Source: Oscillospiraceae bacterium (GTDB taxonomy: Bacteria > Bacillota > Clostridia > Oscillospirales > JAKOTC01). Taken from it: DNA of 12,788 bases. Each line of letters begins with the position of its first letter. Position 1 is the first letter of the stretch. Below, in pieces: positions 1 through 6,665 of the stretch. The position numbers and the translations under genes are program-made. The stretch is taken from positions 1 to 12,788 of the forward strand of contig DAOPZJ010000001.1 in assembly GCA_035353335.1 (NCBI GenBank), written 5' to 3'. The notes beneath the pieces were generated by a model. It did not search any database. It was not told where the DNA came from and was given only the letters and a program-made list of their open reading frames with translations.

Positions 1-30
1 TCGTTGGTTCGAGCCCAACAGGGGGAGCCA
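1..30 (+). tRNA. 3' end of a tRNA (probably tRNA-Asn), truncated by window edge
   Basis: The T arm is visible as a five-base-pair stem GTTGG/CCAAC (3-7 and 15-19) closing the loop TTCGAGC. The 3' acceptor strand AGGGGGA (20-26), a G discriminator base (27) and an encoded CCA (28-30) follow. The 5' half lies outside the window, so the anticodon cannot be read. An acceptor strand ending GGA with G73 and this T arm resemble bacterial tRNA-Asn, but other G73 tRNAs cannot be excluded. The tRNA call is firm; the isotype is a guess. Confidence 0.82.
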
Positions 31-34
31 ACAA

Positions 35-81
35 AAAAAGCGCCTGATATAGCCATTTTGAGCTATGGATGGGCGCTTTTT
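35..81. terminator. Bidirectional rho-independent terminator after the tRNA
   Basis: The arms AAAAAGCGCC (35-44) and GGCGCTTTTT (72-81) pair perfectly. An inner inverted repeat ATAGC/GCTAT (49-53 and 62-66) extends the structure. There is a T-run on the right for the plus strand and an A-run on the left that becomes a T-run for the minus strand. It can therefore end both tRNA transcription and leftward transcription from the decayed integrase region. Confidence 0.75.
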
Positions 82-98
82 CGTTTATGATTTTTTAG

Positions 99-142
99 TT
101 TTTCTAACACTTTTTCTAACACTTATCCGAAGGGTTAGAAAA
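99..142. repeat. Tandem 12-bp direct repeat with overlapping inverted repeat
   Basis: TTTTTCTAACAC occurs twice in perfect tandem (99-110 and 111-122). The second copy also pairs with GTTAGAAAA at 134-142 (arm TTTTCTAAC at 112-120), giving a 9-bp inverted repeat around a 13-base spacer. The repeats overlap the 3' end of the integrase remnant and contain its stop codon. They could be recombinase arm-binding sites or a small local duplication. Confidence 0.6.
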
Positions 143-208
143 GCTCGTTGAGAAGGCAGCTGCAATATTATTCTTCCGGTTCGTATCAAGATGGGAGCAG
201 ATGTTTGA
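116..208 (-). pseudogene. Remnant of tyrosine recombinase (phage-type integrase) C-terminus
   Basis: The minus strand read from 208 gives about 30 codons ending at a TAG (118-116). It includes ICSHLDTNRKNNIAAAF, which lines up with the C-terminal signature of tyrosine recombinases (IYSHLD followed by a Lys/Asn/Ala-rich helix). In intact enzymes the Tyr of this motif is the nucleophile that attacks DNA; here the codon is TGC (Cys, 199-197), one transition from TAC. Upstream in the same frame the similarity stops and a stop codon occurs at 250-248, so only the tail survives. The position immediately downstream of a tRNA 3' end, reading toward it, is the standard arrangement of an integrase at its tRNA attachment site. 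The recognition rests on this short motif only. Confidence 0.5.
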
Positions 209-281
209 AAGAAGTGCGCAGCGGCGAAATAAAAAAGTTGTGGTTTGTTAGCGCAGCTGCATCACGATTGCGGCATTTAAC

Positions 282-310
282 TTGACGATAATCTAATGTA
301 AATGTATAAT
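282..310 (+). promoter_or_regulatory. Sigma-A-type promoter for the GH36 gene
   Basis: The -35 TTGACG (282-287) and -10 TATAAT (305-310) are separated by 17 bases, one mismatch from consensus in total. Transcription would begin near 317, leaving a leader of about 70 bases. No convincing operator, riboswitch or catabolite-response element is seen between 209 and 385. The promoter lies just beyond the integrase remnant, so the GH36 gene has its own transcription start next to the old element boundary. Confidence 0.75.
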
Positions 311-385
311 TTTCATGAGAGAAAAAGGTCCGATTAATGGTTTTATAGAAATCAGAATGATAAAGTCAGACCGAAAGGATTAAAA

Positions 386-2407
386 ATGGACAGATACAGC
401 AACCCGAAAGCGGAAAAAACATACCGCTCAATGCTCGAAGAGCTCACTTCGTTTCCGTTTTCATTTGAGTACGACGGCTTGAAGTATGACGGATTTTCGA
501 AAGAAAATTTCACGGAAATCAGCAGGAAGACTGCGGTCGAGGATAAAAAAGAGAAAACCGATGTCGTTTTCGGATTCCGCGACGGGATACAAATCATGCT
601 CGAAACCGCTTTTTATCCGTCGCACGGGGCTTTCGAATGGACGGTTTGGTTTGAGAATACCGGAAACAAAAACACCGCCGTTTTGTCGGAGTTGAAAAGC
701 ACGCTGCGCTTTGAGGGAAAACGCCCCGTACTGAAAGGGATTTTGGGCGACCTCGTGAATTTTTACCGGCCGTATTCGCATGATCTCGGAGTGATCCCGG
801 TGCATTTTGCCTCGAACAGCGGCAGGCCGACGCACATCAATTTTCCGTATTTCAATTTGGAGTATGGCGATGAGGGTGTGATGCTCGCAATCGGGTGGTC
901 TGGTACTTGGACTGCGGATTTTAATTCTGACGGGGTTGCGACCGAATATACGGCGCGCTCGACCAACGAGATTCATACATATCTTAAACCGGGTGAAAAA
1001 ATCAGAACCGCGCTTTTCGTGATGGCGCCGTATTCGGTCAGAGATGAAAATTACGCGACCAACTTTTGGCGAAGCTGGTTTATTGAATGCAATTTGCCCA
1101 AAGAAAACACTGCGGGTGATGCGCTGAAACCGTTTTCGACCTGCTGTTTGTCGAGCGATACGGGACTTCCGAATTCCGACGGGAGCATTTCGGAACGATT
1201 CACCACCTGGCGGCCTTCATTGGAGAAGATGTTCGCCGAACAAATCAAAGTCGATTTTCGCTGGGTAGACGCGGGATGGTATACCGATTCCGAGGGGAAT
1301 ACCGTGGAAGAGGACTGGTGGGGAACGGTCGGCAGTTGGGAGCTTGACCCGGTGAAATGGCCGGGAAAGACCTTCCGGGAATCGACGGATTTTACAAAGG
1401 AACACGGGATGAAAACACTGTTATGGTTTGAGCCGGAGCGCGTAACCAATCCCGAGGCACTTGAACAAACCTTCGGATATAAAGCCGCATGGGCGGTAAG
1501 CGGTGTGCCGGGAAACAAAGGCATTGTCAGTAATATCGGTATACCGGCGTGTTTGAAGTGGACCACAGAGAGAATCTGCAAGGTCCTGCGCGAGAACGGG
1601 ATTGACATGTACCGCGAAGACAATAACAGCAACCCGAATGCCGGATGGCGCTTTGAGGATGAGCATGAGGGTAAAAGCAGGCGCGGCATCACCGAATGTA
1701 AAGTTGTGATGGCGCATTATCAACTGTGGGACGATATCATCGCCTGTACGCTCGGACACGGCGGTTGCGGGTTTGTCGATTCGTGTGCGAGCGGCGGCGG
1801 CAGAAACGATTTGGAATCGATGCGCAGAGGAGTTCCGCTGTTACGCAGCGATGCCGACAGAACCACCACGGCACTGCGCCTCTCGATGACGACGGCGTTT
1901 GAAAAATGGATTCCGTTCTGCGGCGCAAACACCAAGGAGAAAAAGCGTCAGCTTGATCCGACGGGGATTTCGGATGTGTATACCTGGCGGGCGTCCTATC
2001 TTCCCATTCTGAATGTGGATTCCCAGTTTGTTCAGGATCCGGATCAGGATTTTGAAATGCTGCGTTTCGGACTTAATGAGTGGAAAAAGATCAGTCCGTA
2101 TCTGCTCAAGGATTTCTATGTTTTGACGCCTTGGCACAGCCAGGAGGATAAAAGCGGGTTCACGGCGTTTTGTTATTATGACAATGACGCAAAGGAAGGG
2201 GTTTTGCAGCTTTTCCGGATGGAGGACTGTCCCGAAAACACCCTGTTTGTGAAACTGCCGTTTGCCGAGGAATCGTCCGACTACCTTCTGACAGATGAAG
2301 ATACGCATGAACAAAAGAAGTATACCGGCAAACAATTGAAAAGCGGCGTATGTTTTGATTTTGATCAGCCCGGGACGGCGAGAGTTTTTTGGGTGAAAAA
2401 GGCGTAA
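386..2407 (+). CDS. GH36-type alpha-galactosidase (melibiase-like)
   Basis: This 673-residue cytoplasmic protein has no signal peptide and is a retaining glycoside hydrolase of the GH36 type. Such enzymes remove terminal alpha-galactosyl (or related alpha-linked) residues from oligosaccharides. The N-terminal beta-domain covers roughly residues 1-270. A TIM barrel follows with RWVDAGWY (292-299), KTLLWFEPER (343-352), the nucleophile region YREDNN with D412, and CASGGGRND with the acid/base D475. The C-terminal beta-domain is complete. The nucleophile strand differs from the classic KWDxNR form and is closer to the YRQDxN variant, so galactoside specificity is not assured. The ATG at 386 follows AAAGGA at 374-379 at good spacing. 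The gene is monocistronic, with its own promoter and a terminator at 2429-2455. The fold and catalytic residues are clear; the exact substrate is inferred. Confidence 0.9.
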   Translation: MDRYSNPKAEKTYRSMLEELTSFPFSFEYDGLKYDGFSKENFTEISRKTAVEDKKEKTDVVFGFRDGIQIMLETAFYPSHGAFEWTVWFENTGNKNTAVLSELKSTLRFEGKRPVLKGILGDLVNFYRPYSHDLGVIPVHFASNSGRPTHINFPYFNLEYGDEGVMLAIGWSGTWTADFNSDGVATEYTARSTNEIHTYLKPGEKIRTALFVMAPYSVRDENYATNFWRSWFIECNLPKENTAGDALKPFSTCCLSSDTGLPNSDGSISERFTTWRPSLEKMFAEQIKVDFRWVDAGWYTDSEGNTVEEDWWGTVGSWELDPVKWPGKTFRESTDFTKEHGMKTLLWFEPERVTNPEALEQTFGYKAAWAVSGVPGNKGIVSNIGIPACLKWTTERICKVLRENGIDMYREDNNSNPNAGWRFEDEHEGKSRRGITECKVVMAHYQLWDDIIACTLGHGGCGFVDSCASGGGRNDLESMRRGVPLLRSDADRTTTALRLSMTTAFEKWIPFCGANTKEKKRQLDPTGISDVYTWRASYLPILNVDSQFVQDPDQDFEMLRFGLNEWKKISPYLLKDFYVLTPWHSQEDKSGFTAFCYYDNDAKEGVLQLFRMEDCPENTLFVKLPFAEESSDYLLTDEDTHEQKKYTGKQLKSGVCFDFDQPGTARVFWVKKA

Positions 2408-2424
2408 ATCTTTCGCGCAGTCAA

Positions 2425-2512
2425 ATAAAAAAGCACTTGAAAAACAGGTGCTTTTCGAGCCGAAGATAAAATGCGTATTTATATTCACTTCCGACTTCGG
2501 CGGGGGTGAATA
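2425..2512 (-). ncRNA. Possible small RNA or structured 3'-UTR (tentative)
   Basis: A minus-strand promoter-like pair (TTTACA at 2548-2543 and TATAAT at 2524-2519, 18-base spacer) would start an RNA near 2512. That RNA would fold through the 2470-2518 palindrome and end at the T6 terminator at 2429, giving about 88 nucleotides with two hairpins and no evident ORF. AT-rich intergenic DNA makes such promoters by chance, so this may equally be the 3' untranslated region of the GNAT operon. Confidence 0.2.
2429..2455. terminator. Bidirectional terminator between convergent GH36 and GNAT transcripts
   Basis: AAAAGCACTTG (2429-2439) and CAGGTGCTTTT (2445-2455) pair with one G-T wobble around an AAAAA loop. 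On the plus strand the stem ends in four T's and terminates the GH36 mRNA. On the minus strand it is followed by six T's and is the stronger terminator, so it can end leftward transcription from the GNAT operon or from a local start near 2512. Confidence 0.8.
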
Positions 2513-2518
2513 CGCATT
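2470..2518. repeat. Imperfect palindrome with nested hairpin
   Basis: AATGCGTATT (2470-2479) and AATACGCATT (2509-2518) are inverted copies. Inside them TTCAC/GTGAA (2484-2488 and 2506-2510) can extend the stem with a small bulge, and CCGACTTCGG (2491-2500) forms an apical hairpin. The structure is too long and GC-poor at its base to be an ordinary terminator, and a separate terminator lies alongside. It could be a structured 3' untranslated region, an RNA element or a dispersed palindromic repeat. Confidence 0.5.
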
Positions 2519-2548
2519 ATTATATAACTTTTTATATGCCACTGTAAA
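2519..2548 (-). promoter_or_regulatory. Promoter-like sequence upstream of the intergenic palindrome (weak call)
   Basis: On the minus strand, TTTACA and a perfect TATAAT are separated by 18 bases and sit directly upstream of the structured region ending at the 2429-2455 terminator. The surrounding DNA is very AT-rich, so the match carries limited weight. Confidence 0.25.
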
Positions 2549-2601
2549 AGTGTATTTATAAAAAACAAGGTTTTTTCAATCGAAGTGACTGTGAAACAAA
2601 T

Positions 2602-3375
2602 TTATCTTTCGCGTTCTGAGGATGTTAATTTATCAGGTTTGAGATCTTTGCCTTCAAAGCGGCCCTCATAGGTGCTGACCCAGGCGGGGGAATAGCCCGC
2701 GCGGTGAGCGACGCGCTGAGAGGCAAGGTTTGAGGGGGCGGTGCCGTAATAGGGGACATAGCCGCGATTTAATATTTCAAGCGCGAGCCGATTTACCAGA
2801 TAGGCACCGAGGCCGTGATGACGGTGCTCGGGCAGCACATCCATGCCGACTTGCCAGAGATTTGCGCAGTCGGCGCTGGCTCCGGCCATTCCGACGATTT
2901 GATTGCCGTGTTTGGCGAGTGCGGCTAAGACGTCGGGGCGGGGATGGTTGACATCATACTGCAGCGCGTTGTGAAAGCCATCGAATTGATAGAGCGGCGG
3001 GATATCGCTTTTTTCGATGAGCTCGTATGTAAAACCATCGGGCGGGGGCAGCTGGCTGATTTGTGACAAATCGGGCAGATAATATAAACTCTGCCCATGT
3101 ACAAACGGCATGGAAAAGGCGTCGTCGCGGGATGCGCCGATGAGCTGCGGTTTGACAAAAGCTAAAATTTCAGGCACGGCGGAGACGATGATGGCGTTGC
3201 CCATCGAGAGCATATCAAACTGCCGGTCGTTGTGCGGGATCGGACGGCGGCCGGAGTTTTGCCCGGCTTCGACAAAGACAAAACTGTCTTTTTCGCCGTT
3301 CAGATCATCGACGGTGCAGTTTAGGTCAACAGCCAGCTGGCGCTGCACGATTCGGGTCATTTCAATATGATTCAT
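2602..3375 (-). CDS. GNAT-family N-acetyltransferase, second gene of the flavoprotein operon
   Basis: This 257-residue predicted cytoplasmic protein probably transfers an acyl group from acetyl-CoA to an unknown amine. The GNAT domain is C-terminal (about 110-235). The segment VGMDVLPEHRHHGLGAYL contains the CoA-binding Q/RxxGxG/A loop as R185-H-H-G188-L-G190, and SNLASQRVAHRAGY (215-228) is the usual helix and beta-turn after it. Residues 1-105 form an additional N-terminal region, giving the two-part shape of larger GNAT proteins. I chose the ATG at 3375 because GGAAAGAGG lies about nine bases upstream; an ATG at 3384 is possible but sits on the ribosome site. Only one base separates it from the flavoprotein stop, so the two are almost certainly co-translated. 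The substrate is unknown; a link to the product of the redox enzymes is inference. Confidence 0.85.
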   Translation of the reverse strand: MNHIEMTRIVQRQLAVDLNCTVDDLNGEKDSFVFVEAGQNSGRRPIPHNDRQFDMLSMGNAIIVSAVPEILAFVKPQLIGASRDDAFSMPFVHGQSLYYLPDLSQISQLPPPDGFTYELIEKSDIPPLYQFDGFHNALQYDVNHPRPDVLAALAKHGNQIVGMAGASADCANLWQVGMDVLPEHRHHGLGAYLVNRLALEILNRGYVPYYGTAPSNLASQRVAHRAGYSPAWVSTYEGRFEGKDLKPDKLTSSERER

Positions 3376-3376
3376 T

Positions 3377-5278
3377 TTAGTCATCCTCTTTCCGGCGGTT
3401 ATATATCGTCTCAAACCAGAGCTCGCGCGCGGGAATCGGCCGAACCTGAATAAACTGATGCAAAGCTGTCAGATGAGCCAGATCGCAGGTGAGTTCACCG
3501 ACGTCATTAAAATGGGGGTCGGATTCCGAAACGGGAACGGCGTCTTCAAACGAAGAAGCGCAGAGCGCACTCCCGCGGCTTACCCCGCCCTGCTTTGCAT
3601 ACTGCTGCATGGCCGAGAGGTAAACAAACTGGGTCTGCAGAATGTCCCGGTTGATCAGCGCATCGACTAGCCGGTCAGGGGCCGGCGAAGTGACCGTTTC
3701 AAATTCCGCGAGATCGCGTTTACACTCCTCAATCGCGAATTCAAATGCGTCCGGATCCCGAAGCACCGAGGCAAAACGGGTCATGCGCTCCTGATATCGC
3801 CTGCGCAAGGAAAACAGGTCCTTTCCGCTGTTGGCTTTGAGACGATTGACGGTTTCGGTTAATTCGGAGATCGGGGTTTCGGCCTTTTCAGAAAATAATT
3901 CGACGTCAGGCCGTTCGCGGTAACAAACGGAAATGTATTGCGCGGCGCGCAGAGAGGTGACCTGTGTGGAGTTCAGCGCGGCGCCGCCGGGGCGGCAGAC
4001 GCCGAAGACGCCGGCAGCTTCCCCTGCCGCAAAAAAGTGAGGCAGATTGGTTTCGCTGTTTGCGTCAACCGACAAGCCGCCGTTATTGTGCTGGGCACAC
4101 AGGTCAATTTCAAGAGGTTCATGCGCAAGGTCAATACCGTGGGCTTTATAAAGCATGATCGCTTTCGGATTCAGCTTCTTTAATCGCTCAATCGGCGTAT
4201 CGGCCACGGCGTCCGAGCGCGAGAGGTAATCGCGGCCTTCCGTGCCCAGCAAGCCGAGATGATATGAGCTGCGGGTGAAATCCAGAAAGACTCTGCGCCC
4301 CTTTGACCGCTCGGAAAAAACCGCGGCGTCTACGGCGGAGGAGCCGCTCAGCTTTCTGACGTCAAAGGGCCACTCATAGCCCTTTTTGAAGATGTCGTTC
4401 AATCGGTCAGCCGGGTTCGGAATGAAATCGGAGAGAAAGTCTCTCTCATTATCACCGTTTTCATCGGTTGAAAAATATCTCGGGATAACCTGCTGGTAGG
4501 AGCCGGAGACATTCCAGCGGAATTTAACCGAGGAAAGACCGTACTGCCATTCGGTCAGATTGACGCCTTTGACACCGGCCGCGAATGCCGCGCCATGGGC
4601 GCAGGTCTGGCTTTCGGGATAGACGCTTGCCCGGTACATGCCGGCGGGACCGCCCGTCGCCCAGATGATATTGGTGCAGCAAAACAAGGTGAGTCCGATT
4701 CCGGGCTGTGTCTGTTTTGATTTTTCAATCGCGAGAAGCCCGAGGGCTCTTTGATCATTTCGGACGATGTTCACGACCCGAAAACCGTCAAAGACGGGGA
4801 TATCAAAGGCGCGGACTTTCGACTCCAGCGCTTCGGTCATCAGTTTGGAAGTCAGGGGACCGCAGGAGGTCGCGCGGGACGAATCGTCGTGGTCGGTGCG
4901 GTAACCGACATATTCGCCGTATTCGTTTTTCGGGAACGGCAAGCCCAGTTCTGCAAGATGAAAAAAGCAGCGGAGGGAATTGGCGGCCTCGGAAAGCGCA
5001 AGATCGCCGTGCATCGCGCCGCCTGAAAAATAACGGCCGGCCATGTCGCCGATGCAGTCCGGCGTGTCTCCCGAGGTCGAGAGTTTATAATAGGTCTGCT
5101 TATCCGAGCCGGTGTTGCGGGAGGTGCCCATATTGATGCCTTCGGTCACCAGGGCAATGTCGGGCTGCCCGTGCCTGACAAGCTGAACGGCGGCATTCAA
5201 TCCCGCCGCGCCGCTGCCGACGACTACGGTATTATAAGTGTGGAGCGCGTAGGATTTGCCGTTTATTTCGAACTGCGT
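3377..5278 (-). CDS. FAD-dependent oxidoreductase (fumarate reductase/aspartate oxidase-like flavoprotein), apparent ACG start
   Basis: The 633-residue reading is a FAD_binding_2-type flavoprotein related to succinate dehydrogenase/fumarate reductase, L-aspartate oxidase and APS-reductase alpha subunits. Visible motifs are the FAD-binding GSGAAG (21-26), GTSRNTGSDKQ (51-61), ATGGPAG (207-213) and the second FAD segment with FFAAGEAAG and RPGGAALNS (about 415-437), followed by a helical C-terminal region of about 150 residues. No signal peptide or heme motif is seen, so it is likely cytosolic with an unknown electron partner. No ATG, GTG or TTG lies upstream of the FAD motif. An in-frame TAA directly precedes an ACG at 5278-5276, and GAGGTGAT sits eight bases upstream. 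The first standard start, a TTG at 5200, would delete GSGAAG. I therefore place the start at ACG, or treat it as a mutated ATG. The substrate is unknown. Confidence 0.85.
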   Translation of the reverse strand, partial: TQFEINGKSYALHTYNTVVVGSGAAGLNAAVQLVRHGQPDIALVTEGINMGTSRNTGSDKQTYYKLSTSGDTPDCIGDMAGRYFSGGAMHGDLALSEAANSLRCFFHLAELGLPFPKNEYGEYVGYRTDHDDSSRATSCGPLTSKLMTEALESKVRAFDIPVFDGFRVVNIVRNDQRALGLLAIEKSKQTQPGIGLTLFCCTNIIWATGGPAGMYRASVYPESQTCAHGAAFAAGVKGVNLTEWQYGLSSVKFRWNVSGSYQQVIPRYFSTDENGDNERDFLSDFIPNPADRLNDIFKKGYEWPFDVRKLSGSSAVDAAVFSERSKGRRVFLDFTRSSYHLGLLGTEGRDYLSRSDAVADTPIERLKKLNPKAIMLYKAHGIDLAHEPLEIDLCAQHNNGGLSVDANSETNLPHFFAAGEAAGVFGVCRPGGAALNSTQVTSLRAAQYISVCYRERPDVELFSEKAETPISELTETVNRLKANSGKDLFSLRRRYQERMTRFASVLRDPDAFEFAIEECKRDLAEFETVTSPAPDRLVDALINRDILQTQFVYLSAMQQYAKQGGVSRGSALCASSFEDAVPVSESDPHFNDVGELTCDLAHLTALHQFIQVRPIPARELWFETIYNRRKEDD

Positions 5279-5298
5279 TTAAATCACCTCATTCAGCT

Positions 5299-5327
5299 TT
5301 GACTTTTCACTTTCAAAATTGTAATAT
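5299..5327 (+). promoter_or_regulatory. Promoter for the rightward OYE-SDR operon
   Basis: The -35 TTGACT (5299-5304) and -10 TAATAT (5322-5327) are 17 bases apart, and the start would be near 5334. This promoter lies on top of the leftward promoter, so one RNA polymerase would block the other. The 50-base leader ends in GAAAGGA before the OYE ATG. Confidence 0.7.
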
Positions 5328-5346
5328 AGGGAGAGGAGAATGTCAA
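5318..5346 (-). promoter_or_regulatory. Promoter for the leftward flavoprotein-GNAT operon
   Basis: On the minus strand, -35 TTGACA (5346-5341) and -10 TACAAT (5323-5318) are 17 bases apart. The start would be near 5311, giving a leader of about 33 bases that carries the Shine-Dalgarno GAGGTGAT. The -10 hexamer shares two base pairs with the -10 of the opposing rightward promoter. Confidence 0.75.
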
Positions 5347-5383
5347 TCGGCGCAGCGCATTTGGACTATTGAAAGGAATGTTT

Positions 5384-6664
5384 ATGAAAAACCCCTGTCC
5401 GGAAATCCCCTTTTTTGCGGAGGATTGCTCCGTTTTAAAACGCCCGCTGAGAATCGGTGAAAAGATTGTCCCGAACCGGCTGGCCTTCCAGCCGATGGAG
5501 GGCTGCGACGGCACCGCCGATGGCAGGCCGGGGGAATTGACGCTGCGTAAATATCAACGCCTTGCGGAGGGCGGCAGCGGACTGATCTGGGTTGAAGCCA
5601 CCTCGGTTTCCGCAAAAGCACGCGCCAATCCGCGGCAGTTGTGGCTGACAAAAGAGAATCAGGACAGTTTTAAGCGATTGGCGGAGCTGATTCACATTTG
5701 CGCGCAAAAGGCGGGCTTTGAAAAACCGTTGTTGATTTTACAGGCAACCCATTCCGGGCGGTACTCCAAACCGGAGGGAAAACCCGACCCGTTGATTGCT
5801 TATCATAATCCGATTTTTGAAAAAGAACCGCTTCCCGATAAATGCATCATCAGTGACGAAGAGTTGGACACGCTGCCCGAAAAATTCGCCGTGACCTCCC
5901 GTTTGGCTGAGGCGTGCGGATTCGACGGTGTCGATATCAAGGCCTGCCACCGGTATTTATTGTGCGAACTGCTGTCGGCGTTCACCCGGCCCGGGAAATA
6001 CGGCGGAAGTTTTGAAAACAGAACGCGGCTTTTATTCGACGCGATGCAGGCCGCGCGGCAGGTGTGCTCTTCGGATTTTCTCGTCACGAGCCGAATCAAT
6101 ATTTATGACGGATTTCCTTATCCCTACGGATTCGGCGTCAAAGAGAGCGGCGGGTTGGAAGTCGATTTGAAAGAGCCGATCAGACTCATCGGTAAACTGG
6201 AAAAAACGGGAGTTAAGTTATTGAATATCACCATGGGCAACCCCTATGTCAATCCGCATGTCAACAGGCCGTTCAGGAAGGGAGCGTATACGCCGGAAGA
6301 AAAAGCGACAGAAGGCGTAAAACGCATGCTCGAAAATACCGCGGCATTGCAAAAACGGTTTCCCGGTCTGCCGTTAGTTTGTTCGGGGATTTCATTTCTC
6401 GGAGAAAATTCAGCGCATGCCGCCGCGGGGCTGATTGAAAGCGGAGGAGCGGCCATGGCGGGATTCGGGCGGATGACGCTGGCATATCCCGATTTCGCGA
6501 AAGAGATTCTTGAAGGGAAACCGATGGAAAGTGAAAAATGCTGTATCGCGTGCAGCAAATGTTCGGAATTAATGCGTGCCGGCAGCGTGGCCGGATGCGT
6601 GGTGCGCGATGCCGGGATTTATCTGCCGATTTACAAGCGGGACGTGCTGAAAGAGAGTGTTTAA
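5384..6664 (+). CDS. Old Yellow Enzyme-type NADH:flavin oxidoreductase with 4Fe-4S cysteine motif, stand-alone
   Basis: This 426-residue FMN TIM-barrel protein is of the OYE / 2,4-dienoyl-CoA reductase class, which typically reduces activated C=C bonds. Motifs are NRLAFQPMEG (31-40), ATHSGRY (121-127), DGVDIKACHRYLL (181-193, with K186 and H189 where classic enzymes have a His pair), and RPGKYGGSFENR (202-213). The C-terminus carries C387-x2-C390-x2-C393-x11-C405, the cluster-binding spacing seen in trimethylamine dehydrogenase-like enzymes. The FAD/NAD domains that follow in dienoyl-CoA reductase are absent, so electrons probably come from another protein. The ATG at 5384 has GAAAGGA six bases upstream; the ATG at 5378 is too close to that site. 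It is the first gene of a two-gene operon, with the SDR starting one base after its stop. The substrate is unknown. Confidence 0.88.
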   Translation: MKNPCPEIPFFAEDCSVLKRPLRIGEKIVPNRLAFQPMEGCDGTADGRPGELTLRKYQRLAEGGSGLIWVEATSVSAKARANPRQLWLTKENQDSFKRLAELIHICAQKAGFEKPLLILQATHSGRYSKPEGKPDPLIAYHNPIFEKEPLPDKCIISDEELDTLPEKFAVTSRLAEACGFDGVDIKACHRYLLCELLSAFTRPGKYGGSFENRTRLLFDAMQAARQVCSSDFLVTSRINIYDGFPYPYGFGVKESGGLEVDLKEPIRLIGKLEKTGVKLLNITMGNPYVNPHVNRPFRKGAYTPEEKATEGVKRMLENTAALQKRFPGLPLVCSGISFLGENSAHAAAGLIESGGAAMAGFGRMTLAYPDFAKEILEGKPMESEKCCIACSKCSELMRAGSVAGCVVRDAGIYLPIYKRDVLKESV

Positions 6665-6665
6665 A

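Noticed and set aside
156..260. Two copies of the palindrome GCAGCTGC (156-163 and 253-260) upstream of the GH36 promoter
   Set aside because: Eight-base palindromes recur easily by chance. One copy falls inside the integrase remnant, and the flanks do not extend the symmetry into a convincing operator.
337..383. Mini-ORFs in the GH36 leader (3 codons from 337; 8 codons from 357)
   Set aside because: They are too short to judge, the second lacks a ribosome site, and such frames are expected by chance in a 70-base leader.
1841..2542. A 233-codon minus-strand open frame antisense to the GH36 3' end
   Set aside because: It lies mostly opposite a clear enzyme gene, has no recognisable domain, and crosses the terminator and palindrome. 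It is best explained as a shadow of coding bias.
2564..2582. A-run/T-run pair after the GNAT gene as its terminator
   Set aside because: The stem is essentially all A-T with no GC core. The terminator at 2429-2455 is a much better candidate.
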